Of a stretch of 64,000 nt of DNA, positions 37,420 through 53,170 are shown one piece after another (position 1 is the first letter of the stretch; each line of letters opens with the position of its first letter). The stretch covers positions 113,749 to 177,748 of the forward strand of contig QAOA01003969.1 in the NCBI GenBank assembly GCA_003255065.1, in the 5' to 3' direction. Source of the stretch: Cercis canadensis. Lineage: Eukaryota; Streptophyta; Magnoliopsida; Fabales; Fabaceae. The notes beneath the pieces were generated by a model. The model worked only from the letters and a program-made list of their open reading frames with translations. It did not search any database and was not told the origin of the DNA. The position numbers and the translations under genes were made by a program.

Positions 37420-38015
37420 TTAAACTTATAGTTTAAAATGTTTTTGTATCATTTTTATCCAATGATATTGAAATAAAATTGTTAATGAGCTTAAATTAAA
37501 AAGAAATTAATGCCAACATGTCCTTTTAATCCAAACACAGTACTTTTGTAAAATGTGCCCTTTAATATTAGGATTATTTTTACCCTTTAAACAACCAATA
37601 TGAGAATTGAAACTACTTTCACATACTCTTATGATCGCAAATCAACTAAAAAAGTCAAGCCAAGGGAAGATTCTCAAATAACTGGATCAACAATACAACA
37701 TCAACAATTTCTTATCTATTTTCCTACATACCATCATCATTTCTCATCAATTTTCTTTTATTGTGGGCGTTCAATACATTATTGTGCATGTTTATTCTTC
37801 AAGATGAACATGGTTCTACATGTAAGAGAAAATTATGCAAGTCAAACTCAAGTTTTCATAAACATTTATGTGATAGTACTGATCATGAAGATGACGTCTC
37901 GATCAAGATATCTTGCTTTCGTAAAGTAATGGTATACTATCAACTTTGACTCATAAATTCTCATAAATTGTATTCTATTGAATGTTTACTTTTCTTCCTA
38001 TCAAAATATCAAGGT
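37420..38015. other. Intergenic DNA
   Basis: Two overlapping frames (37600-37929 and 37761-37949) have no known domain. The second is rather rich in Cys and His but has no clear zinc motif or signal peptide. Confidence 0.4.
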
Positions 38016-38462
38016 AATTAGACCTCTTAACATGACATTGTAATATTTATTAAATCTTAACCGTTGGTCGTAATTAAAAATGTTTCAACGGCTTAGATAG
38101 TGCCACATTATTTATTCCTGTTTGATTTTTTTCTTCTCTCGTTTTCCTGTTTCTCTCCCACACGGTCGTCGATAGCAGCACCTCGTTCCATCTAGCTAGC
38201 CATGCTGTGAGGAAGAGGAATGGGGGTTGAAGCTTCATCGCCGAGCAGAACCAAGATTGCCCGTTAGAGCCCAACAAAGGTGATGAAAACGATTGTGGCA
38301 GATAGAAAGAGAAAGAAGAGAGAGAGAAAAAAATTGTGATAGAAATGGTGATATGTCATCATCTAGACCATTGAAGTATTTTTAATGAGGATGAACGGTC
38401 AATATTTAACAAACATGATTGATAATATCATGTTAAGATGCGACATGACTAGATCCTAATCG
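38016..38462. mobile_element. TIR element of ~450 bp
   Basis: The first ~95 bases (TTAACATGACATTGT, AACCGTTGGTCGTAATTAAA, CAACGGCTTAGAT) are inverted at the other end (TCTAGACCATTGAAGT, TTTAATGAGGATGAACGGTC, ATATCATGTTAAGATG). The interior is GC-richer, includes a GAGA tract, and has no transposase. It is a non-autonomous DNA transposon of undetermined superfamily. Confidence 0.7.
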
Positions 38463-39049
38463 TAATTGCAAGCTAAAGTAGTTAAGACATATATAATTTA
38501 ATTTTTTTTTATCTGAAATAGTTAACAAAATGACTAAAACTTCAATTTTAAAATTGGAGAAGTTCAAATTTAGAATAGAGAGTAAGAGATAGTCTTAAGG
38601 CTAGAGGCAACTCCACTGAATCAATGCTAGAGACGACTTCATTAAGCCAACGCCTCTTCTCTAATGTAATTCAATTCTCATTAGGTAAATCCAAATTAGA
38701 TATGAATCATTTAAAAAAGTTTAAATAAATATAATTAAAATTGTAAAGTGTCATATTCAATTAAGTCGACCATGATAAAAAAGAATTTATGATCCTCACA
38801 GAAATCAACGCACGTGGTTTACAAGTGGCTGAATCCACGAGTGCCATCCTTAACATTTTTGGCAACATGCGAGGACAAAACAAAAGATGAAAGCTCCGAT
38901 GAGTTAAGCTGATTTATTTTCTTTCTCCATAATGACTAACAAAATTATTATTTTAGTGCTTAACTGCTTTTATTATTTGACCACTTGACTCACTATAGAC
39001 ATTATAAAAAAATTTGACTTCTTAAAATCCAGTACATGCGCAATTTATG

Positions 39050-39300
39050 TATTTTTGGTAAATTATAACGAATCCTCTTTAATTTTGGTCTACGTGCATA
39101 AAATTTTTAAAATTTTAAAAAGGTATTGTAATTTTGCATTTCATGCGCTGAAGACTTTCCAATTTCCATTAATTTAACCTTTATTCTGTACACGAAAATG
39201 ACATGTGCTAATCATATATATGATGTCATTCAAATATGATTTAATCAATTTAATTTTTAATTAGCACTTAATTTGGATGAATTAGAAGTGAAAGTTTGAT
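39050..39300. repeat. Diverged relative of the 215 bp repeat (inverted sense)
   Basis: Shares CGAAAATGACATGTG, GATGTCATTCAAATATGATTT and TTTTTAATTAGCACTTAATT with the reverse complement of the 15145-15787 unit. It is a single, degenerate copy. Confidence 0.4.
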
Positions 39301-39434
39301 GGGAGCAAAAATTCTTCTTTCAAACCTTATTCCTCTAATAATGTTACTTGCACAATTGTAACATTTATAAATGTATATAATTATACAAATGACTCCATTT
39401 GAGTAGGACTATTTGAAATCAAATAAAGTCACCT

Positions 39435-39530
39435 ATACCAAATGGTCTGTGGTCGAATGATACTGAGATTGTCTTTAAGGCTCGTGAGTTTCATATTTAA
39501 ATTTAGAGTTGCAGTTAAAATATTAAAAAA
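39435..39530 (+). mobile_element. SINE-like repeat, copy 5
   Basis: Reads GTCTGTGGTCGAATGATACT then GATTGTCTTTAAGGCTCGTG and ATTTAAATTTAGAGTTGCAG. The box B position is eroded. Confidence 0.45.
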
Positions 39531-39970
39531 TCACTTTTATTATTTCATGAAGAACTTCAATGGCAAACAAAATGTCACGTCCAATGAATAACATAAACCT
39601 AGTGTAACTTATCCTCAACTTCACTTGGCATGTCGAATCTTGGTTGCGTCACAACTCATACCCTATTTGTTATAGCAAAGGATTTCATATACCTGCTAGT
39701 AAACTTGTACTTTTCTTAGTCTTATTCAACCATGTAGCATGCAATGAAATCTCCTAACCTCACTGATGTGACAATTACTTATTTCCCTTTTACTTTTAAC
39801 AAGAAAAAAACAAAAACAAAATAACTCAAATATGGTGGCGAGAGAAAAATAGAGATCCTCCTTCGCGGAAGCTACTAAGTGGTTTGATTTGACTATTTGA
39901 TTATAGAAATATGATATTCTTGTCTTAGAATAGTCTAGCTAGCTTCTGTTGGCGTGCGGAATACCCAAGG

Positions 39971-39979
39971 ATAAATAGG
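39971..39979 (+). promoter_or_regulatory. Candidate TATA box of the MYB gene
   Basis: ATAAATAGG lies about 100 bases before the MYB start codon, a normal distance for a short plant 5' UTR. It is followed by a second AT-rich word, ATAAAAGGG. Support is sequence resemblance only. Confidence 0.35.
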
Positions 39980-40075
39980 CATAAAAGGGCCTTCGAAAAT
40001 GTACTTGAAAGATCCTATTCGAGAGTGAGACATAGACAACTGAATTCAGCACTCAAAATTTGGAGATATCCAAAA

Positions 40076-41690
40076 ATGGTGAGAGCTCCTTGCTGTGAGA
40101 AGATGGGGTTGAAGAAGGGTCCTTGGACCCCTGAGGAAGATCAAATCTTGATATCTTATATTCAGAAACATGGCCATGGAAATTGGCGTTCTCTCCCAAA
40201 GCAAGCAGGTACTTATGATACAATCTAAGTTTCTTTGTTTCAGAGCTTCAAAACCAGATATAGGCTTAGTTTTTGGTTGCTCCATTCACTCAAGCTTCTC
40301 AAATTTGTGACTTTTTGATTGAAATGGTTCTGATCCTTCTCTTGTTTTGGATAAATATGTTATCTTGTGTCTTAATTGGCTTCCGGGTCTTTCTTTTTCT
40401 GTGATGAATTATAAGGGCTCTTGAGATGTGGCAAGAGCTGCAGATTACGTTGGATTAACTATTTGAGGCCAGATATCAAGAGAGGAAACTTCACAGGAGA
40501 AGAAGAGGAAACTATCATCAAGATGCATGAGAAGTTAGGCAACAGGTATTCACCGGTTTCCTTCTTCTAATTCATTACATTCATCTCAATTTCTCTGCAG
40601 AAAAAGAGTAAACCATGAGAAAGAATCCAAGAAATCAACCATTATCAAAAGAAAACACCCTCCAACCAATTCTTAATTTTCAAGAAGCTGTTTAGTGATT
40701 GCAGATTCAGTTCTTAGAAACTTGATTTGGGTTTCTTTCCTCTGTTTCTTTTATTCATTTTTTTTTTTGGGATAAAATAAGAATATAAAGTTGTGGGGAC
40801 TAGTGGCATTATTGAAAACTTTAAACTTCCAAGGAAATTAATAATGGGGACTAGAGCCATTAATTGTGGGAGAAAAACTAGAAGTTCGAAAGCAAGTGGG
40901 GCTGCAAGATTCTCTGTTTAGATCTGCACCTTAGTGTGGCAGTGTGTAGCACATGGAGCTATAATATATATCTGAGAATACGTACATAGCAATATCTGCA
41001 TGGGATTTTCTCCTCCTGTAATTTTAATATCAAGACAAAAATCAAGCTTTTTGTTTTCTAATTCACGTTAACCAAGAAACGAAATGCGAATCTCGTGCAA
41101 ATTTCAAATATAATAAGATTGTTTGTGTCCTTGATTTCAGGTGGTCAGCAATTGCAGCAATGTTACCAGGACGAACTGACAATGAAATCAAGAATGTGTG
41201 GCACACACACTTGAAGAAGAAGCTGCCGAAAACAAACCAGCTCAATTCAGATACCAAAAAATCCTCCAAACCAAAAATTAAGCGTTCTGATTCCAATTCA
41301 AGCACAATAACTCAATCAGAACCAGCAAGCTTCAATTTTCCTGAGAATGAAACTTCTGTATGCACTTCTTCCAGTGATTTCTCTTCTGTTGAGGAAAGCA
41401 AGAGTATGGATATGATGACCATCAAGAGCGAAGACATTGAGTCTTTGGAGACAATAGTGCCTGAAATTGATGAAAGCTTTTGGTTAGAAGCAGCAATGGA
41501 TGATAGTCCCACTCCCACCATGCCACCATCTTTGACAATCTCAAACGAATTACCACTTCAAAACCCATTTCAATCTGTGGAAACCTTCGAACAGGGTTGT
41601 GGTTTTTCGAACTTTCTTGACGATGGCATGGATTTCTGGTATGACGTGTTCATCAAAACAGAGCAGTCAATAGAGTTGCCAGAGTTCTGA
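40076..41690 (+). CDS. R2R3-MYB transcription factor, subgroup 2 (MYB13/14/15 type)
   Basis: Nuclear DNA-binding regulator. Subgroup 2 members act in cold, pathogen and phenylpropanoid responses (family knowledge). Exons: 40076-40208, 40416-40545 and 41141-41690, all GT-AG and in phase, giving 270 aa with the two-intron layout usual for R2R3-MYBs. R2 covers about residues 14-61 with tryptophans W17, W37 and W57. R3 covers about 67-112 with F70, W89 and W108. R3 lacks the bHLH-interaction signature. The tail carries the subgroup 2 motif IDESFWLEA (from residue 197) and a C-terminal GMDFWYDVF, then IELPEF, as in MYB14/15. The chosen ATG precedes [16 protein letters not shown], the standard start. 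An upstream in-frame ATG at 40025 is less likely. A diverged copy of its 3' flank lies at 43689-44893. Confidence 0.95.
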
Positions 41691-41737
41691 ACTTCTCCCA
41701 AACACCTTGAGGGCAATATTTGACCATTTCAAGGAGG

Positions 41738-42935
41738 AAAAGGGTACATAAATTTCTAATGTGGGGGCAAAATTATACCCAACTTGAAGAGCCAGAGTCA
41801 TCCATTGACCAAGAAATTAACCATTTACCAGAGGTCAAGTTATCTGCTAGCTGATCTGAAGAGAAAGAAAGGAGATTAAAAGAGAGAAACACTGACTATG
41901 GCTTTTTATACAGTGCAAAACAGTAGGTCTCTAACAATTTTCCCTGTTAAAAATTAATGTTTCTTTAGGTTAGCCTTATCCTGTAAGAGCAATAAATCAT
42001 GTACTAAAGCATGTGAGATATTCAAATATTTCTTTTGATGCCTCATGTTGAATTTTATGGCTTATTTATTTATTTTTTATTTTTGAAGTACACAAATATT
42101 TTATGGCAACATCTCACAAATTGTCTTATGAGTTATGGTAATGGTAATAACCTGAATTTTTTTTGGTAATAATTTTTTTTTTTGGCCATGGATAAAATAG
42201 TGTTACAACTTACAATTTGGGCCACATTATATATACACTTTAATTTCATACCATACTTATTAAGTACCATACAATTTTAATTAGACACACTTTATTTTTA
42301 TTTTTTTAATAGCCCAAATTTAATTAGAGCTCATAGTATATAAAATAGTATGAAATTAAAGTGTATAAATAATATTTTTATTAAAAATTCTATCTATTTA
42401 AATAGTGAGAAATTGTAAGATATATACCGAGTAACATTTATGATTTTTTTATTTGAACTTTGATTGTGTCATATCACTACCATTGTGTACGCATGATTGA
42501 TTTATCATTTTCTATTAGTGTGTGGGTCTGCAATATATTTGGATGAATTGTGTTCAAATGGATGGCCAAGTTTGAATTAGTCCACTGCATTCAAATAAGT
42601 TACAAGTGATTTGGTATCTTGAAAAAGTATATTGAACAGTGCACGTAACTACTCTGCATTAAGACTTGAACACCAGAGAGAGAAGGAAGAAAACCTTTAT
42701 TGCTTTCATGATAATAATTTGAAGTTTTAGATGAAATCGTTTCTTGAAATCATATGATCACATGAGAAATAAGTGGTCTAAAGTTTGAAATTTTTACTAT
42801 ACTTCTCATTATTTAATTGCTAGCATGAGAAATAAGTCCACTTTCACATGAGAAAGCATTTATTGGTTTAATATTCTTTTGATAAATACATGATTTCTTG
42901 ACATGGCGAAGTTGCAACAACTAACTTCGTCTAGA
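41738..42935 (+). repeat. MYB 3' flank, repeat copy 1
   Basis: Starts in the MYB 3' UTR with GTACATAAATTTC and CTTGAAGAGCCAGAGTCATC. It continues through ACAGTGCAAAACAGTAGGTC, AGAGCAATAAATCATGTAC (likely poly(A) signal AATAAA near 41989) and TTCTTGACATGGC. It matches 43689-44893 in the same order and orientation. Confidence 0.8.
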
Positions 42936-43020
42936 CTAAACAATTGTAGTTGAGTGATACTGAAGTTATCATAGAGCTTGTGAGTTTTGTATTTGAATTT
43001 AGAGTTAAGTGATACTGAGA
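42935..43020 (+). mobile_element. SINE-like repeat, copy 6
   Basis: ACTAAACAATTGTAGTTGAG and TGATACTGAAGTTATC, then TTTGTATTTGAATTTAGAG. It sits exactly at the end of the first copy of the duplicated MYB flank. Confidence 0.5.
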
Positions 43021-43688
43021 TTATAAAAGAACTAATTTGATCTAGTAATTTTTTATAAGGGACAAATTATATAAGTTATTGATGGTTTCTCTTTAGGCTT
43101 TATATATAACCACACATAACATAATTGGTCTAGAAATCTTTCAACAATATTAAGATCTCAAGTTTAAATTCTCATTTCCTTATATCCTCAACTAAAAAAT
43201 CTAATTCTATCTATATTTTTTTTAGTATTTTTGGTTACAACTTTAGATTCGGACACATAACCTACAAAACTATAATTTTACAATTTTACAAATTTATCTT
43301 TTATTTATAAAGTAAATATATTTAATATAAGATTTAATAATGTTATCTAAATAGCGTTTGGAAAAAAATTTGAAGAAATAAATAGAGGTATAATAGTAAA
43401 CTACTCTTATTTCCTCTTCAAACCCCCTAAATTAGAGGAACACAAAAGTGAAGCCAAAAAAAGAATGTGGGGGTTTGAGGTTACCCCTTGGTTTTATTTT
43501 CTTTTTTAATCTTGAACTCCCAAACAAGGAGATGAACATATTTACTTTTTTTTCCCTCTATTTTCCCCCTAATTTTAACTTCCAAAAAAACCCTAGCAAA
43601 AGTCATTTTTCTTAGTCAAATAAAATAATTTAAAGTAATTAGATAAGACAAGAGACCTTGGAATAACGAAGGTCCTTAATTAGTCATT
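43021..43688. other. Intergenic spacer between the two MYB-flank copies
   Basis: No MYB coding sequence is detectable here, although a complete second gene would be expected just upstream of the second flank copy. A partial reverse SINE-like piece may lie at 43230-43271. Bases 43602-43690 resemble 46043-46135. Confidence 0.5.
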
Positions 43689-44893
43689 GAAAAAAGGTAC
43701 ATATAAACTTTGCAGAGTGGGGGAAAATTTACCTCCACCTTCAAGAGCCAGAGTCATCCATTGACCAAGAAATTTGCCATTGGCAAAAAGGGTGATGATA
43801 ATGGAGACCATATACAGTGCAAAACAGTAGGTCTCCAACAATTTTCCTTGTTAAAAATTAATGTTTCTTTTGGTCAATTGTAAGAGCAATAAATCATGTA
43901 CTTGCCTCATGTTGAATTTTATGGTCCTTTTTTTTTTTTTTTTAAGAATACTTAATATATACATAAAACTTTTTTCCCGAAACATTTCAAAAATTGTATC
44001 ATATGGCAATAAACAGAACTGGATTGGTTTACTCAATTTTTTTTAAAGTAGTGTTACACTCACTGCTGCATATATCTCACCAAAGCTCACACTATACAAT
44101 TGGGGTCACACAGTTAAAAAAAAAAAAACTAGTTTCAAGCTCGTGCAATTCATAAACATTTATTTAAACAGAGAAATCAGACCCGTGAAAGAAGGGAAGA
44201 AAAACAGAAAAAGTAACAAAAGAAATAAAAAAGTACAATAGCTATAAATAGTCTTACTCGTAAAAAAATTGTTTTCTTTTAAGTTTATATAATGATTTAT
44301 TTAAACAGTTCAGATTAATGGTTTGTGAGATATGTAGTGTTAGGAGTAATTTTTTTAATTTTTTTACAAACTTAGATTGTGTCATATCATAATTTGTGTA
44401 GCATTATGTACACAAAGTTTACTGTTTTATCTTCTTCTTTTTTTTGGTTTAGTTAAGCATTAAATTAAGATGAATTCTGTTCAGATATATAGATGGCCAA
44501 GTTTGAATTAGTGCATTGAATTCAATTAAGTTGCAACTTGAAAGTGATTTGGTATCTTGAACAAGTAAACATTGTGCAGCGCAAGTAACTGTGTGCATTA
44601 AGACTAGTGGGAAGAAAAGGAAAAACTTGTAATTGCATCTGAATAATTTAAAGTTTTAGATCAACTAATTTGTTGAAATCGTATCTTCAATTAATGTCTT
44701 GGTCTAAAGTTTGAGATTTGTTACTATACTTCTAATAATTTAATTAATTACTAGCATGTTCACGTTTCAACTTTCAACCACTTCAATTTCATATGAGAAA
44801 ATTAAAGCATGTTATTGATATAATATTCTTTAGACTAGTATAGGGTTTCTTGACATGGCCAATTTGCAAAAACTAACATGACTAGGTCTAATA
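43689..44893 (+). repeat. MYB 3' flank, repeat copy 2 (orphan)
   Basis: A diverged direct repeat of 41738-42935. It shares AAGAGCCAGAGTCATCCATT, ACAGTGCAAAACAGTAGGTC, AAAATTAATGTTTCTTT, AGAGCAATAAATCATGTAC, CATGTTGAATTTTATGG and TTCTTGACATGGC, in order over about 1.2 kb. No MYB exon precedes it. Confidence 0.8.
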
Positions 44894-46636
44894 ATTAATT
44901 TCTTACAATGGACATACAGAAGTTTTACTAGCTTTTCCACCCCATTTTTATGGCTAAAAGTAATGATAATTGAATAATTTTTTGTTATATTCACAAACCT
45001 ACATAAATGGTACATGTGGCTCTTTTTTGGTACATATGTAAACTACTTATATAAAAGTTTAAACAAATAAAGAAATAAATAGTATGCTTAGTGTGTAATG
45101 AAATTGAAACAAAAGCCAATAATTTGAGAGGCTAAATTAGTTTAAAATTGAAGAATATCACAAAGAAAATAATTAAAATTCATGTACTAAACTTCTACCC
45201 TCTATTTTTTGTTTTTACATAACTTATATTCTCTAATATTAAAATTTTATAATATTTAAAATAAAGTACTATACTAAGATAATATATATTCTTGATTATA
45301 ACAAAATGAATTCTTCAAATAAAGTTCAATTCATAATTTTTATAATACATGTGTGCGTGCGCATACACACAAACAAACATATGTCACAAGCTCTCATTTT
45401 TACATAATTATTTATTCATACATATGTTTATATAAAATGTTCATGTAATTTAATACGCATGCACATGATTGCCCATGATTAATGAAGAGAAAATAAAAAA
45501 TTCATTTTAACAAAAAGATGGTTTTACTCTTAGTAGAGAGCAAAAAGTAAAACAAATCCTAACTTGTGTAGTTAAGTTTAGAATTCTAATAAAAGCATAG
45601 TTATCTTTACAAAAATTCTGATTTTCCGTTCACTACTATATATATGTTAAATTAACAGCCAATACAATATTGAAATTGACTAAAATCTCAATAAATGATG
45701 ATGTATATTGTAATTTCTTTTAGTTTAGGTAGGATATTGCAATTAGACTCAATTTTTGTTTTTTTTTAATCTTTGGTAAATGAGAGAGAGAGCACTTGGT
45801 ATTATTTAGGAAAAGGTCCAACGAGGATTCAATCTCTCACTTTGGGGTAGGTCGAGCCTGAACCTAGATCCGGTCATGTGACATGAGTCATGTTACAAAA
45901 ATCTAAGCCGTACATTTTTCCCTTTTTTGGTTCTTCCAATTCAATCTTATCAATTGTCACCCTTGGGATTAGTGATTGGTCCCTTCTGATGTATGCATCA
46001 TAGATGTTTGGTTTCAAGTATGATTTTTTTTTATGACTCTTAGCAAAAGTCACTTTTATTAAGCCAAGGAAAACAATCTAAAGCAATTAGATAGATAGGA
46101 CAAAGAAACCGGTTCTTAGTTAATTAGCCCTTGGAAAGACATGTCCTTCGTGCTGCATGCCAAAAGTCCACCATGAACTAAACAAATTAGAGTGCTTTTG
46201 GAACAAGTTTTTATAAATGTTAGTTTGTCTAATTTAATGATTTCCTGTGGAGAATAAGAAAAGTGTCAATGAGGAAAATGTGCTCAACTTGTGTCACACG
46301 AAATCTTTTTTCTTTTATGAGAGTCAAGGTTAAAATGTAATTAATTGAAAGCATGACATGGTTTAATAGACTATAATTTTATTTTTTTGGTTACAAGACG
46401 ACAAAAAGATTTGAATCATTGACCTAGGAAGAATGCCCAAGATTATGGGAGTGCGCTCAACACACTCTAATGGTGCTAATTGAAATTTCTATACTCCCTT
46501 CTTGGAACAGGAATTATATCAACACCGCCACTATGTCATCTTCTTCTCCTTCCACCATGTTGGCTCTTGGTCTTGTTCTTGTTATTGTTGTTAATTTTAT
46601 CTCCCTTTCTTAACTTACACTTTGCTGCAAAGTGAG
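44894..46636. other. AT-rich intergenic DNA
   Basis: No gene recognised. Bases 46043-46135 repeat the segment that precedes the orphan MYB flank (TTAGCAAAAGTCAC and CTAAAGCAATTAGATAGA), so a further partial copy of the duplicated block may be present. Confidence 0.4.
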
Positions 46637-46742
46637 CTATCAAGATGGAATCACAAGGACTGCACCATATAGGATAAACTTAAAACATGAAACTGAATAC
46701 TTAGATGAACCTTTTTAAGAAAACATCAGTTAATTCAGGTAT
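46637..46742. repeat. Short dispersed repeat, copy 1
   Basis: CTATCAAGATGGAATCACAA, then TGCACCATATAGGATAAACT, and a tail TTAGATGAACCTTTT. About 105 bp, repeated at 49173-49277 and 49443-49548. Confidence 0.65.
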
Positions 46743-47666
46743 AAACCATAACAGTGACCTCAAACACAAATACAATCAAATCATCCACAACCCAATAACA
46801 AAGTCAATAATTTATCATAACAGCGAAATTACTTGTTAGGCAGTGATAATTGGTATTAGTTGTTGATTGCTGCAAATGTGATCTGCCTCATTTTGTTGAG
46901 GAAAACAATTTCAGTTTATGGAAAAAAATGTGACAGTTAAAAATGTTCATGAACGGTTTGCTGTCTTGGAAATAGTAATATAAATTAATAACGTTGTTAA
47001 ACAATCGTATTTGCTATTATTTTTAAAAGAGTTTAGTAATCCCTATATCCAACTAAATTTATACAATTTTCTCATAGCTCCGCCACTGAAACAGATTGGG
47101 AGATAAGCTGTTTTTGTTGGGCGGCATGCATAATTTGTTTCATTTACGTTGTAGTACTTACATTTGTTGATAAATTTGTGTCTAGTCAGGTTTAATAGTT
47201 CATTCACTGGGCAAACAGCAAGTCAAACAGTACCATCAAATGATGTTCTCTTGTTCTTAATGTTATGTCTTTCACACTCTGACGCAAAGTGAACTATCAT
47301 GTGAAATTCCTTAGCATGTTGTGCAATAGCCATGATCCAATTCTGTTCTGCAATTTTAACATGGACGATGATTTCCTCAAAAGCCACATACAGACCAAAC
47401 TCAAAAATAGCTGAAAGAAAGGGCACTAACGCAAAATAAGCCTAATCCCATTCAACTATGCGGCTTATGTAATTACCATGAGTAGAAAACATGAGCTGAA
47501 ATATCCTTTTCCAAGTACTAGATGCTGCAATACTAAAATTTCCAAAGAAAGCAGCATCTCCATCAACAGTTCCCCTGTACCTCAAAACGGCATTATTAAA
47601 AAATTGAAGCTACTCCTATGGACACACAAAGGGATTAGGACTCAAAATGGCACTTGTGCAAAGCAA

Positions 47667-51136
<3,470 letters not shown>

Positions 51137-51317
51137 TGAGCTTGATCGAAGAAAGGCGAACGAGACGAAGAGAAAAACGAGAGGGGAAGACAACGAGTAC
51201 TAGAAATTAGTAAAGGGTCTAAGAGTGAGTGTGAAACCGCGAGGACTTGGGATTTATTCTGGTGGAATTGTGGAGATGGTATTGCCACGTTATGACTTAC
51301 GATGATGTCTACAGAGC

Positions 51318-51329
51318 AACGACGTCGTT
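51318..51329. promoter_or_regulatory. 12 bp palindrome with ACGT core upstream of MDH
   Basis: AACGACGTCGTT is a perfect palindrome about 185 bases upstream of the MDH start codon. The GACGTC core is a bZIP-type (C-box) site. Its position suits a proximal promoter, but binding is an inference. Confidence 0.4.
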
Positions 51330-51959
51330 TGGATTGCTTTGGGGAATAAACAATTTCACGGTGTTGGAATGCCTATGGTGTGAAGCATGCGTACGAAGAA
51401 TATTCCGTTAAGATTCCAAACCGGCGTCAAGACAATTTTATCAGATATTACTATATTAGGGTGACGACTCCACTAGAAGTCAAAGAGTGAGACTTCAAGA
51501 GTTAAGAGCCTCTCAAATAGGGGGCAAATTTACAGTAATAATACTGTTTAATAAAATAATTACGGATTTAGGATAGTTTTGAAACAATTTACCGAAATAG
51601 GTTAATTTTTTTTGGCAAAAAACGCTAATGCGTTTTATCATAAAAACGCTAAACAAAACTGCGTTTTAAACAGAAAACGTAAAAAGTGAAATGCGTTTTG
51701 TTAAAGAAAACGCGGTTTCATATTACAAAAAACGCGGAATGAGTTTTTAACTGCGGGGCCGAAAATGGTTTGAAGAAAATGCTGATTCAATCAGAGTTTC
51801 TTGAAGAAAACTCTGTTTGAAACAGAATTTTCTAGTTTTCTATAAAAAACTCTGTTTCAAACAAAGTTTTCTCTAAGAAACGCTGTTTTCATATGTGTTT
51901 TGTATTTCCGTAAAATGTTGACACTGTAGCACTGCTTAAAACAGTGTTTGGCCTTAGGA

Positions 51960-52260
51960 TGATCGAGTTTAGGGTTAGAGGTTAGGGTTTAGAATTTAGG
52001 AGTTAGGGTTAGGAGTTTAGGGTTTAGAGTTGAGATTTGGGATTTAGGGTTCAGAGTTTGAGGTTAGGGGTTGAGGTTTGAGAGTTAAGTTTAGGAGTTT
52101 ACGATTAGCAATTTAGGATTTGGAATTTAGGTTTAGGGCTTAGGTTTGGAGTTTGGAGTTTGGGGGTTTTGGGTTTGGAGTTTGAGGTTGAGATTTAGGG
52201 GTTTTGACTTCAAAATTTGGAGCCCACTGGGTATTAGGTTTGGGGTTAGGGTTATGAGTT
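51960..52260 (+). repeat. Degenerate telomere-like repeat, left arm
   Basis: Many variants of TTTAGGG and TTAGGGTT separated by GAGTTT, GAGGTT and GGATTT spacers (for example GTTAGGGTTTAGAATTTAGG). It is an internal part of the foldback element. Confidence 0.75.
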
Positions 52261-52879
52261 TAGGATTTGATGAAACTTGCAATGTCTCTTGCTAACCGTT
52301 GCTACTCACTTGCTAATTTAACTAATTTTTGTATGCAAATATATTTCTCATTTTAGATTTCATCCTTGATGTTTTACTTACATTTAAATATATTTGCATA
52401 CAAAATTAGTTAAAAGTCATTGGTGTGAAAGTTGATCCCAAGAATGTTTGGTGTGGACGTATGTCATTCTCTAAATAACTTACATTTAGAATGTAAGTAA
52501 TTAGATGCAACGCCCAAGCCCGGTGCCGGGATAACTAACCTTAGTTGACGGTTACTAAAACATCATTGAGATCAACTTTCACACCAATGACTTTAGACTC
52601 ATTGTTGTATGCTCACATACCAAAAATGGCATTAAAGTTTAACACCCTTTAGTTTGAATTGAAGCATAAATGGGATGAAATATTTATTTTTATTACTGCT
52701 ACTCTTGCCATAACCTTCCATTGTAAAGCAGCATCAAATTTTGGGTTACAACTCTCGCGGTCTTCTCGGAAATTACATGTTAGAAAGGATGATTAATACT
52801 TGCATGGTTCAGATCTTATGTTGTCATGTTGTGTGTAGCAAGTGAGTAGCAACGATTAGCAAGGGACATTGCAGGTTCT

Positions 52880-53170
52880 ATCAAACCCTAAACTCATAAC
52901 CTTAACCCTAAACTTAATACCCAGTGGGCTCCAAATTTCGAACCTGAAACCCCTAAATCTCAACCTCAAACTCTAAACCCTAAACTCTAAACCTAAACCC
53001 AAATTATAAACCCCAACCCCTAAATTACTAATAGTAAACTCCTTAACTTAACTCCCAAACCTGAAATCCAAATCCTAAACTCTGAACCTTAAACCTCAAA
53101 TCTCAACCCAAACCCTAAACTCCTAACCTTAACCTCCAAATCCTAAACCCTAGCCCCTGACCCTAAATTC
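52880..53170 (-). repeat. Degenerate telomere-like repeat, right arm
   Basis: Variants of CCCTAAAC (for example ACCCTAAACTCTAAACCTAA), the inverted counterpart of the left-arm array. Confidence 0.75.

Noticed and set aside
37600..37949. Small Cys/His-rich frame
   Set aside because: Two overlapping frames with no conserved motif, signal peptide or promoter. Most likely chance in AT-rich DNA.
51960..53170. True telomere or chromosome end
   Set aside because: The repeats are degenerate, occur in opposite orientations within a symmetric foldback, and are followed by ordinary genes.
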